From NCBI RefSeq assembly GCF_016097555.1, contig NC_054703.1:19606979-19670978 (forward strand): a DNA stretch of 64,000 nucleotides, read 5' to 3'. Below are positions 57,001 to 64,000 of the stretch, in pieces; position 1 is the first letter of the stretch, and each line of letters starts with the position of its first letter. This DNA is from Gigantopelta aegis. Taxonomy: Eukaryota; Mollusca; Gastropoda; Neomphalida; Peltospiridae. The translations under genes were made by a program, and so were the position numbers. A model generated the notes under the pieces. It was given only the letters and a program-made list of their open reading frames with translations, was not told the origin of the DNA and ran no database searches.

Positions 57001-59908
57001 AAAACAAACTTTTTTTCAGCCTAAGCGAAGATGAGCTGTAGTTAAATAATGTTAAAAAAGAAATAAAACTAAACTGATAAGTAATGATAATAATAAAAAC
57101 ATTTTAAATTTTAGTGTGTGTCAAAACCTCAAATTTGGGCGAAAATTAGTTACAATCCATATGAAAATAGTTATTCTTTTGCAAAGAGCCCATACGTCTG
57201 TGGTTGTATTTACTATCCTGTCTATGGGATGATACTGATCATTGAAAAGAATAGACCATTGCATGGCAGCAGAGGGTTTCTTCTCATTATCTGTGATCCC
57301 ATGCCATATAACTAACTAAATATGTGTTGAGTGCATCATTAAATAAAAGTTTAAAACATTGTTTCTTTCCTTCTTCCAATGAAGTAATGTGTTCTAGTGA
57401 TGTTGTTTGGAAACAAAATAAATTTTTAACTTTTTTCAGGAGGTCGGAACATGCGGCGGGGAGGAGGAGATTTTCGTGGGGGGCGAGGTGGAAGAGGAAT
57501 GACGTTCAGCAGGTAAAAACAAATCTCCCAGTAAGAGATGAAAATCCCATGCATTTTAAATAATCATTTGTTTTCGCAGAGTTGGTGTAGGCCATATGTT
57601 TGATAACCCTTTGTGGACCTGTCAGGGTGTTTTTTCCATCTCTGCTATTATCCTACAACTGGGATATCAAATCTTGTTGTGCATTGTTGTCTGTGGAAGA
57701 GTTCACATAACAGCTCACTTGTTGTTTCTCAGAGTAGTTTATATGGTGGCAGCAGTATTTTCTCGCTATCTAAACTAAGTGGGAAAATAACTGTTAACAA
57801 CATGGCAACGTGAAACATATTGCATACAACATGGCAACGTGAAACATATTGCATACAACATGGCAACGTGAAACATATTGCATGCATGTGAGGTCATTAA
57901 AGATTGGAGTCTAAACTTAGTTTTACAAGCACAGACCCAGGACTTGCTGTTGAGGACATGTTACTGGTTATTAAAGAGAGAAGTTAGTGTAGTGGCCTTG
58001 CACCTCTTTAATGAGCTGTCGACTTGATCTAGTTCAGTCAGTAGAGTGCTCGCTTGAAGTGCTTGGGTCATAGGATCTAACCCTGTCGGGGAACCCATTT
58101 TCTCATTGGGTTTTCCCTTCCCAACCAGTGCCCCATGACTGGTATATCAAAGGAAGTGTAATGAGCTGTCCTGTCTGAGAAAGTACATATAAACAATTCC
58201 TTGTTGCTAATGAAAAAATGCAGAGGTTTTTGTCTATGGCTATTTGTCAGTGTGCGCTAGTTCTGTTGCTGATGATGACTATTGTATCCATGATAAAGTG
58301 CTTACATCTATAGTTTATATTCTTCCCATCTGTTTTCCCTATTTATCTGAACCTAGCTAACGTATGTTATGTGGTTGTATTGTATACATTAATTTGTTGT
58401 ATTTATAAAACATTCATTACTGAACTGAAATATATTGTTTTGTCACATTCTATGTCAGATAAATAATATTTTGCGCCAGTTTAATATTTGGTCTTTAAGA
58501 AAAATAGCACACAGGAAACTTTGTTATGCTGATCCTTACTATATCAGGCAACTATTCTGATTTTTGTTTTGTTTAAATGAACTTGGTACTATTTATTTCT
58601 GTGTCGAAATATCTTAATGCTCCTGGACTATGAACTAATCTAAAGGTTACGAATGAAGTGGTGACAACACTACACCTAAATGTAATAAATGTGCTCTCAT
58701 TAATCAAGGTGATCGAGCATAGCTCATTTTTAGCTTCAAACTGATTTCTGCTTTCTTGGTTGAATAAAACAATACACAATTACCTCTCTTCTAGTTCTTT
58801 GCTCCTCTGTACATTAATGAATACATTTCAGAGCTTCTAGAATTTTTTATAAAATCTACTAGCCATGGGATCAGTGATTTTTAAAATTTACTAGCCACGA
58901 TTAAAAGTTTACTAGCCCTACTTTACTTTAATTTCAATACAGTTTTACTAATAGTAATAATGTCACCTACTAGAGAGGGAGATAGAGCTTAAAAATACTG
59001 GAATAGGGGATGGGTGTGAGGTCGGGATATTTATATATAAGTTTACAAAATAGACTTAAATACAGCATTTGACCATTTTTTTTCACTAGCCATCGGGCAT
59101 GGCAATAGTAGATATTTGCTAGCCCAACATTAAATATCACTAGACATGGGAGTGGGGCTATCATAATCTAGAAGTCCTGTATTTATTGCTGTGTTTATTT
59201 TACATTTATTCTTTATTCAAAGCCTGGTAATGAAATATTAATTTAATACACACATCAATTACTAATTATGTGAGGAAATAAAACATTGTTGGAAAAATAT
59301 TTTAATATGTTTGTCCAACAAAAACACAGGCCTCTGAGAATTGAAAATCTGCGTTACCCATTTATCAGTTCCGTAGAAATAAATCCAGGTAACCCATTTC
59401 GTTTTTGCTTAATCTGTTATATCCGCATAATCTGTTATATCCATATAATAGGTGCTCAAAATTTTACGCAAACAAAAAATAGGTTATGCAAAATTAGATT
59501 TGTGCAAACAAAAATACCATTCTCGCAATTTTCAGAGGCTTAAAAACTTATTTTTTCCCCCCTCCCCTATCTTTACTACAGTTACTACAATATAGAAAAA
59601 AACCTACACCTCGGGATTGTTTGTAATTTGTAAAAGCAAAAAGTATGGATCTTTGATTGTTTATTAATTGCTGATGGTTGGTTGAAACTGGTTATAGGTC
59701 CGATTCCCAACACTACTAGGTACATATACATGTAACCGATCCTTTGAATGTATTATCATGGTATACCTGAAATGGATGTAGCTCGGCTACAGTGTATGCC
59801 ATCTCTTTCCTATTGTGCCAGGGGTCGGGGCGACCAGAATAGTCGATTCTTTCGAGGACGAGGAGGGGTCAGAGGTCGTGGGAATTGGAGAGGTTTCCAA
59901 GGCGATGT
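47953..59908 (+). CDS. CHTOP: Chromatin target of PRMT1, partial (5 of about 6 exons)
   Basis: Exons 47953-48017, 50612-50822, 51804-52047, 57440-57512 and 59822-59908 join in frame to 226 codons plus two bases. The start MANPVPTKIVLKSTTKMSLN matches the CHTOP N terminus, followed by RFTN, an NIRSNIAQQQQASAKNRRLA segment and AQQFANRP. Then come RLGRGNIKARL and a long GRG/RGG region (about residues 93-227). CHTOP binds PRMT1, is methylated on its RGG arginines, and works with the TREX complex and UAP56/NXF1 in nuclear mRNA export. The conserved C-terminal segment with DAYM motifs was not found before 64,000, so the last exon lies outside. Vertebrate CHTOP has about 248 residues. Confidence 0.95.
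48018..48347. other. CHTOP intron 1, proximal part
   Basis: GCTGTGATTGG occurs at 48,033 and 48,060, giving two minus-strand CCAAT words 27 bp apart. GGTTGCCATGGC lies at about 48,199. These could be regulatory, but nothing proves it. Confidence 0.35.
48350..49620. repeat. About 155-bp tandem repeat in CHTOP intron 1, 7-8 copies
   Basis: AAGTGCTTCACAAAATTTGT recurs near 48,430, 48,788, 48,952, 49,103, 49,268, 49,421 and 49,572, with steps of about 151-165 bp after one longer step. Each unit also has GAATGCAAAGGTTGAAATGC and TGCAAAAATTGTTGAAGACT. Copies are 75-90 percent alike by eye, an older satellite-like array. Confidence 0.9.
50348..50473. repeat. 21-bp tandem repeat, 6 copies
   Basis: The unit CCTGTACATGTATGAGGCAC plus G/A has a period divisible by three and so keeps minus-strand frames open (TGVPH repeats). 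It lies about 140 bp before CHTOP exon 2 and shows no sign of being translated. Confidence 0.93.
50612..50822 (+). CDS. CHTOP: CHTOP exon 2
   Basis: Acceptor CGCCAAG|C and donor AAG|GTAAAC bound 211 nt, residues 22-92: FTNIQKTRPQPAPSPQNIRS, then AQQQQASAKNRRLAQQFANR. The acceptor tract is only moderately pyrimidine-rich. The exon is GC-rich compared with its introns. Confidence 0.95.
50977..51120. mobile_element. 144-bp MITE in CHTOP intron 2
   Basis: The left end CACTGGCCTAGCCAGGA and the right end, complemented, TAGTGGCATAGCGAGAA match at most positions. The GC-rich right arm has a C run. Noncoding. Confidence 0.6.
51431..51668 (+). mobile_element. SINE, head missing (tail type A)
   Basis: CCAGTGCACCACGACTGGTA, then CACATATAAAAGATCCATTG, TTTGACATCCAATAGCCAAT and a GTCGTTAAACAAAAC tail. 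It lies in CHTOP intron 2, in the sense orientation. Confidence 0.85.
51804..52047 (+). CDS. CHTOP: CHTOP exon 3 (RGG region)
   Basis: Acceptor TTTACACAG|AGA and donor TCAA|GTAAGA bound residues 93-173 plus one base: RSLQQRLGRGNIKARLNF, then GRGGDQMGGRGQPRGRGMRR and further RGRG/GRGG runs. These are PRMT1-type methylation sites by family knowledge. Very GC-rich. Confidence 0.95.
52171..52483 (+). mobile_element. SINE with mutated head (tail type A)
   Basis: GGATTTAGCCTAGTCGATTG head, CCAGTGCACTACAACTGG core, GTGCATATAAAGATCCCGTG, tail GTGTCGTTAAACAAAACAAA. It begins 124 bp after the CHTOP exon 3 donor. Confidence 0.87.
52800..53150. mobile_element. MITE left part joined to SINE fragment
   Basis: AGTGTTTTCCCTAGAAATG and GGCATGGTAAAG match the left end of the MITE at 41,771. 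From about 53,083 the sequence is a SINE core fragment (GTGGGAGAGTACATACAAAA, GACCCCTTGCTG). The MITE right end is missing. Confidence 0.6.
53497..53610 (-). mobile_element. SINE tail fragment, inverted
   Basis: GTTTGATTTATTTAACGACG then CCACTAGAGTACATTGA and GGCTATTGGACGTCAAACA are the complement of the type A SINE tail and 3' core. Confidence 0.75.
54700..54910. repeat. Short direct repeat and possible element end
   Basis: CACCTACTAAGGAACA occurs at about 54,716 and 54,796. CAGGGTTGCACAAATCGG at about 54,808 looks like a hAT-type left end, with GGGCAACC words inside, but I found no matching right end. Confidence 0.4.
54911..55200. repeat. 145-bp tandem duplication
   Basis: CATAAAACAAGTAAAATGAA at 54,911 recurs at 55,056, and the two 145-bp copies differ at only a few positions (CTCAGAC/CTCGGAC, TTGACTG/TTGCCTG). 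Confidence 0.93.
55201..56764. other. Noncoding DNA in CHTOP intron 3
   Basis: Open frames of up to about 100 codons (for example 55,513-55,821) show no domain and no splice context that fits CHTOP. No element ends could be paired. It is slightly GC-richer than most of the window, so an old unrecognised transposon is possible. Confidence 0.45.
56765..57015 (+). mobile_element. SINE (tail type A)
   Basis: CCAGTGCACCACAACTGGAC, GTGCATATAAAAGATCCCTT, TTTGACATCCAATAGCCGAT and tail GTGTCGTTAAACAAAACAAA, then poly-T. Only the end of the tRNA head remains. Confidence 0.87.
57190..57370 (+). mobile_element. SINE 3' part (tail type B)
   Basis: CTATCCTGTCTATGGGATGA core, CCATGCCATATAACTAAC, tail GTGTTGAGTGCATCATTAAA ending in TTTCTTTCC. 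It shares the tail type of the copy at 33.6 kb and ends about 70 bp before CHTOP exon 4. Confidence 0.78.
57440..57512 (+). CDS. CHTOP: CHTOP exon 4
   Basis: Acceptor TTTTTTCAG|GA and donor AG|GTAAAA bound GRNMRRGGGDFRGGRGG, then RGMTFS. Phases 1 and 2 fit both neighbours, which supports this short exon despite its size. Confidence 0.92.
57797..57886. repeat. 29-bp tandem repeat, 3 copies
   Basis: CAACATGGCAACGTGAAACA then TATTGCATA, at 57,797, 57,826 and 57,855 approximately; identical copies. Confidence 0.92.
58018..58250 (+). mobile_element. tRNA-derived SINE, decayed 3' end
   Basis: Head GATCTAGTTCAGTCAGTAGA, B-box region GATCTAACCCTG, core CCAGTGCCCCATGACTGGTA and GTACATATAAACAATTCCTT. 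The tail is lost. Confidence 0.78.
58829..59179. mobile_element. 351-bp MITE in CHTOP intron 4
   Basis: The ends are CAGAGCTTCTAGAATTTTT at 58,829 and AATCTAGAAGTCCTG ending at 59,179. The flanks CATTT and TATTT match at 4 of 5. TTTACTAGCC words repeat inside. Confidence 0.8.
59822..59908 (+). CDS. CHTOP: CHTOP exon 5 (RGG region end)
   Basis: Acceptor TTGTGCCAG|G and donor GT|GTAAGA bound GRGDQNSRFFRGRGGVRGRG then NWRGFQGD. It exits in phase 2, so a further coding exon is required. Confidence 0.93.
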
Positions 59909-60976
59909 GTAAGATGGATGCTATATTCTAGATGTTAGCATGTGGGCGTAATTTTTGCATAGAGGGTCAGTGTTTATAAAAGTTTATGCTCTTGGTTCAT
60001 GGCTCAAACTTTGTGTGACTGTCTATGGACATTTCATATGGATTTAAGGTACAGTTTGCTCAGACTAAGATTGTATGCAATTTTTAGGTAATCACAATTT
60101 TTATTGAACTTTAAACTTTAAAGAAAAAGAAATGGCACTTAAAAATTCTGAAATGCAATATTAATTACAGTTCATCTAATGTTGGCTTTTACAATAAGAA
60201 AATGCTACAGCAAAAGTAGTTTGCTGCTGCTGAAATACACTTTGTATCAGCATTTGTATTTTAAATGTCTGTTTTAGTATCTGCTCAATAGAATATGCAT
60301 CATCCAAACGAATGATGACATTAATCAGTTTTACGTTTCACACAGGATTCAAGTTTTACGTAAAAATCCGTTTTCTGTTTTTTTTTCCTCCAGTGTGATA
60401 ATTTTAGATGTAAGAAAGAAACTATGATATGCTAGATGACTTTATTTTGTTGTGTACTGTATCAGTATTAATTGCCTAGTATCTATTAGTACCATTGTTT
60501 ATTACATGACTAGATATGCTACATTTTAGTTTAAAATTTGTATTTTCAGTATATATTCCATTAGGATAATTTTGTAACTTTAATGTCCATTTATACACTT
60601 AAAGTTTGAACCTGACTAGATTAAAACTTTTATAAGCATGAGCTTTGAACCTCAATTTATTTGCATATTCTTTCCTTAGCTTTAAAGCTGGTTTTAGTAT
60701 GCCCATAATATGATGATTCCCTGGTGTGTATTTTCACTAACATTTACGTTCACTGCATGACAGGAGCATTTCAGTCATATATTACATTGTATCTGTTGGT
60801 AAAAAAAACTTAGGAATCTGACAATAAAATCTGTTATAAAAAATGTGAGACTGGAGTTGCAGGAAACAACATAAAGAACTTTTATGCTGAATACATAGCA
60901 CCAAGTTTTCAAAGGGACTAATACTAGTAATAGTAATGCAGTCAAGTATTATTCCAACATTTGTTATTTTGTTAGC
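59909..60976. other. CHTOP intron 5, proximal part
   Basis: AT-rich and noncoding. No candidate for the C-terminal CHTOP exon (DNQLDAYM-like) was found here or further right to the window edge. Confidence 0.55.
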
Positions 60977-61091
60977 CATGGAGCACGACATAGCCTAGTG
61001 GTTTGTCTAGGATCGATCCCCATCTGTGGTCCCATAATTGGGCTGTGTCTCGTTCCGGCCAGTACACCATGACTGGTATATCAAAGGCCTG
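60977..61091 (+). mobile_element. SINE head and core, interrupted by an array
   Basis: GACATAGCCTAGTGGTTTG, GGATCGATCCCCATCTG, CCAGTACACCATGACTGGTA then TATCAAAGGCC, where the sequence turns into the 32-bp array. Confidence 0.85.
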
Positions 61092-61667
61092 TTTAAGAGG
61101 CCATCTCTAGATACAGTGACATCTTTAAGAGGCCATCTCTAGATACAGTGACATCTTTAAGAGGCCATCTCTAGATACAGTGACATGTTTAAGAGGCCAT
61201 CTCTAGATACAGTGACATGTTTAAGAGGCCATCTCTAGATACAGTGACATGTTTAAGAGGCCATCTCTAGATACAGTGACAACTTTAAGAGGCCATCTCT
61301 AGATACAGTGACATGTTTAAGAGGCCATCTCAAGATACAGTGACATGTTTAAGAGGCCATCTCTAGATACAGTGACATGTTTAAGAGGCCATCTCTAGAT
61401 ACAGTGACATCTTTAAGAGGCCATCTCTAGATACAGTGACATCTTTAAGAGGCCATCTCTAGATACAGTGACATGTTTAAGAGGCCATCTCTAGATACAG
61501 TGACATGTTTAAGAGGCCATCTCTAGATACAGTGACAACTTTAAGAGGCCATCTCTAGATACAGTGACATGTTTAAGAGGCCATCTCTAGATACAGTGAC
61601 ATCTTTAAGAGGCCATCTCTAGATACAGTGACATCTTTAAGAGGCCATCTCTAGATACAGTGACATC
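61092..61667. repeat. 32-bp tandem repeat, 18 copies
   Basis: TTTAAGAGGCCATCTCTAGA then TACAGTGACATG, period 32. Variants end in CATG, CATC or CAAC and are arranged in a higher-order order (a block of about six to nine units seems repeated). It begins inside a SINE. Confidence 0.96.
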
Positions 61668-61995
61668 TTGACAACACCTGACAGTCCTTTTTTAAATAGG
61701 AGTACATAGCTTCAGCCAGGATACCGCTTAAAAACCAGACTTTTTATTTTATTTCATTCCACATGTGTACAGTTTAGATGGGTTTCGCTGTATTTGACAC
61801 TGGATGAACTGGTAACATTTTCGTACAAGGACTTTTGACTGCAAGACTGATCAGTGTTGTATTACACTTGTCACAGCTACCTGATGGTTATTTCCATACT
61901 TGATCTAGCATGTTATTAAGTGTTCGTTTTGTTTGCATTTTGTGTGACTTACAAACAATTGAATTAATGTCAGTTTACTACCAATGTTACTTCAG

Positions 61996-62150
61996 CAGGG
62001 TTCACACTGGAAATCATTTTGTTTTAGCCCATTTTTACATTTTTGAAAATTATTATGAAGTGGCTAATTTAAAAAAAAATCTTTGCCAAATACCCAATGT
62101 TGTAGCCACTTTGTATACAAATTAGCCATTTGTCAATGTACATGGTTAAT
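61996..62150. mobile_element. Partial inverted-repeat element
   Basis: The left end CAGGGTTCACACTGGAAATC resembles the complement of the right arm at 3,060-3,090. TTAGCC and GGCTAA words follow. The right terminus was not found. Confidence 0.45.
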
Positions 62151-62298
62151 TACATACATGTACCAAATTTTCAAAAATCTACTTTTTATGTTTACTTGTT
62201 TTGGACTTGGTGAAATGTTACAACATTTATGTGTATTTGAGATGAAATCTTTGAAGTAATTGATTTTGCATGTAGTGTCATTTGTTGGTCTCTTGTGG

Positions 62299-62630
62299 GG
62301 CAGGATGTAGCCCAGGGGTAAACCACTTGTCTGATGCATGGTTGGTTTAGGATGTATCCCTGTAAATAGACCCAATGGGCTGATTATCGTTCCAGTCAGT
62401 GCACCGTAACTAGTACATCAAAAGCAGTTGAATGTACTATCCTGTCAATGGGATGGTGCATATAAAAGATTCCTTGCTACTAATTGGCAAAAATATAGCT
62501 GGTTTCCTGTCTAAAAATATGTTTGATTTACCACAAGTCAAAATGACCAAATGTTTGACATTCAATAGCCGATGATTAATAAATCAATGTCCTCTAGTGG
62601 TGTCGTTAAACAAAACAAACTTAACTTTTG
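62299..62630 (+). mobile_element. Full-length tRNA-derived SINE (tail type A)
   Basis: Head GGATGTAGCCCAGGGGTAAA, core GTGCACCGTAACTAGTACAT, GGTGCATATAAAAGATTCCT, TTTGACATTCAATAGCCGAT, tail GTGTCGTTAAACAAAACAAA and CTTAACTTTTG end. The most complete type A copy. Confidence 0.9.
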
Positions 62631-62699
62631 TTGATCTTTTCTTCTTTTTTTTTCTTTTTTTTGTCCCCCAATTAAGGAATCGTCTATTTTGTTGTTCAC

Positions 62700-62945
62700 T
62701 AATGGGTGCAAGATGTAGCTCCGATGTAGAATGCTCAGGATTTCAGTCAGTGCAAAACATCAATAAATGTTGAGGTAGATGCTGTCCTGTCTTTCAGAAA
62801 GTGCTTATAAAACATCAATAAATGTTGAGGTAGATGCTGTCCTGTCTTTCAGAAAGTGCTTATAAAACATCAATAAATGTTGAGGTAGATGCTGTCCTGT
62901 CTTTCAGAAAGTGCTTATAAAAGATGCTTTGCTGCTATTTAGGAG
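62700..62945 (+). mobile_element. SINE with internal 55-bp triplication
   Basis: Head GATGTAGCTCCGATGTAGAA. AAAACATCAATAAATGTTGA starts at 62,754, 62,809 and 62,864 (period 55), each unit holding GATGCTGTCCTGTCTTTCAG, the SINE core. The 3' part follows once (AAAAGATGCTTTGCTGCTAT). Confidence 0.82.
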
Positions 62946-63654
62946 TTCCCTATGTATACAGGCATAAAGCCACATTCATGTATCTTTTCCCCATGGTTAT
63001 GGGTCATCAGAATTACTTTATACATTTGGCTTCAAATTACATGTATACTGCAGAAATATTTAGTTATGTTTTATGCATGTTGGGTACTGGAACAGTTGAC
63101 TTAATGTCATAGTCACAAATGAACAAGAAATGGAGTGATGCATAAATGGCTGTGTTGAAGGTTTCCATTCTGTTTCACTGGATGGTGCAACCAGAGTAAA
63201 GTGAGAATTCAAAAGTAGGTGGGAAAAACCAACATACCGGGGGGGGGGGGTTCAGCTTGTTATTTTTGTTTTCAGCTTGTTATTAGGTACTTTTAAGAAA
63301 CCAACTGTGGGCTGCTTACTAACTTTATTGTCATATACTCTAATGGGGATGGGCTCATTCTAGCGACATTGACTAAAAGTTCAAAAACATTTTAGCCAAA
63401 TTTGATTGTTTTAGCGAGAATGATTGCAAAAAAATACTGATTTATATTAGTTAAAGTGGGTTAATAAAAGGAAATGAAACTTACAAATGTAATTTTCCAA
63501 GCTTGAAAAAACATATATATTTCTTGTGAGTGTCAGTGGAAAGAAAATTGGGTGACTGTTGTTTTTGGCCACAGGAACAGATTATAGCAGGTTGCATTGC
63601 CCAGGTGTCATGTATAACCACCCTCCTACTTTTTCCCACATCCCTTCTTAGTCC
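62946..63654. other. Noncoding DNA
   Basis: AT-rich intronic sequence with a G12 run at 63,240. No exon or element end is supported. Confidence 0.5.
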
Positions 63655-64000
63655 CCTACCGGTCCAACCGGAGGGGACTATAGGTTCAATCTCTGACCGT
63701 CCGTCTGTCTGTCCCACATACGTTTTCCGGATGTTTTTTGCAGAAAGCTTTGAGATATTCAGCTGAAATTATAGTTTCATCATGTACTGTTACAGATAAA
63801 GTATGACTTTCATGACGATTTACCCGTTTTTGATAGAGTTATGGCCCTTGAACTTAGGAGATGTGAAAATTTGTTTTCCGAACTCTGTCTTCAGAAGGCC
63901 TTTAGATATTGAGCTGAAAATTTGTGTATAGGTTTATCACATACTGTTACAGATCAAGTTTAAGTTTCATGGCGATTTACCCATTTTTAATGGAGTTATG
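63655..64000. mobile_element. Repeat element running off the edge
   Basis: It begins near the short palindromic region CCCCTACCGGTCCAACCGG, then GGGGACTATAGGTTCAATC. Two similar blocks of about 170 bp follow (TACTGTTACAGAT, TTACCCGTTTTTGATAGAGT versus TTACCCATTTTTAATGGAGT). It continues past 64,000. Confidence 0.6.

Overview
The window is animal nuclear DNA, most likely from a mollusc and probably a marine gastropod. Genes are split by GT-AG introns, the DNA is AT-rich, tRNA-derived SINEs and short inverted-repeat DNA transposons are dense, and many introns carry minisatellites. The taxonomic call rests on the look of the repeats and is an inference; the gene calls do not depend on it. There are no prokaryotic features, rRNA genes, functional tRNA genes or CRISPR arrays.

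Two protein-coding genes can be rebuilt exon by exon and lie head to head. MNS1 is on the minus strand, with ten coding exons from 42,453 down to 20,404. They join in frame to 498 codons plus a stop, close to the roughly 495-residue vertebrate protein. The product is a coiled-coil TPH-family protein of the ciliary doublet lumen. CHTOP is on the plus strand, with five coding exons from 47,953 to 59,908. It encodes an arginine-glycine-rich nuclear mRNA-export factor, and its C-terminal exon lies beyond the right edge. The promoters of both genes should lie in or near the 5.5 kb between the start codons.

Layout: 1-20,403 is intergenic DNA downstream of MNS1, with minisatellites, SINEs and short DNA transposons, including a GC-rich 678-bp element with a TAAT duplication. 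20,404-42,453 is MNS1; its introns hold a LINE relic, a broken pogo/Tigger transposon inside a MITE, hAT-like elements and several splice-site-linked tandem arrays. 42,454-47,939 is the intergenic gap with a three-level transposon nest. 47,940-64,000 is CHTOP and its last, incomplete intron, rich in SINEs and arrays.

The most unusual observation is in MNS1. At least six splice junctions (donors of exons 4, 5, 6 and 8; acceptors of exons 5 and 7) border tandem repeats whose units copy or extend the junction itself. The array at the exon 6 donor has about 33 units of 41 bp, each carrying the last exonic bases plus the GT donor. The exon 5 donor region includes a 62-bp copy of the exon end that differs by two CpG-to-TpG-type changes. 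A second clear result is a paralogous empty site at 22.9 kb that proves the TA target duplication of the 3-kb pogo-like element.
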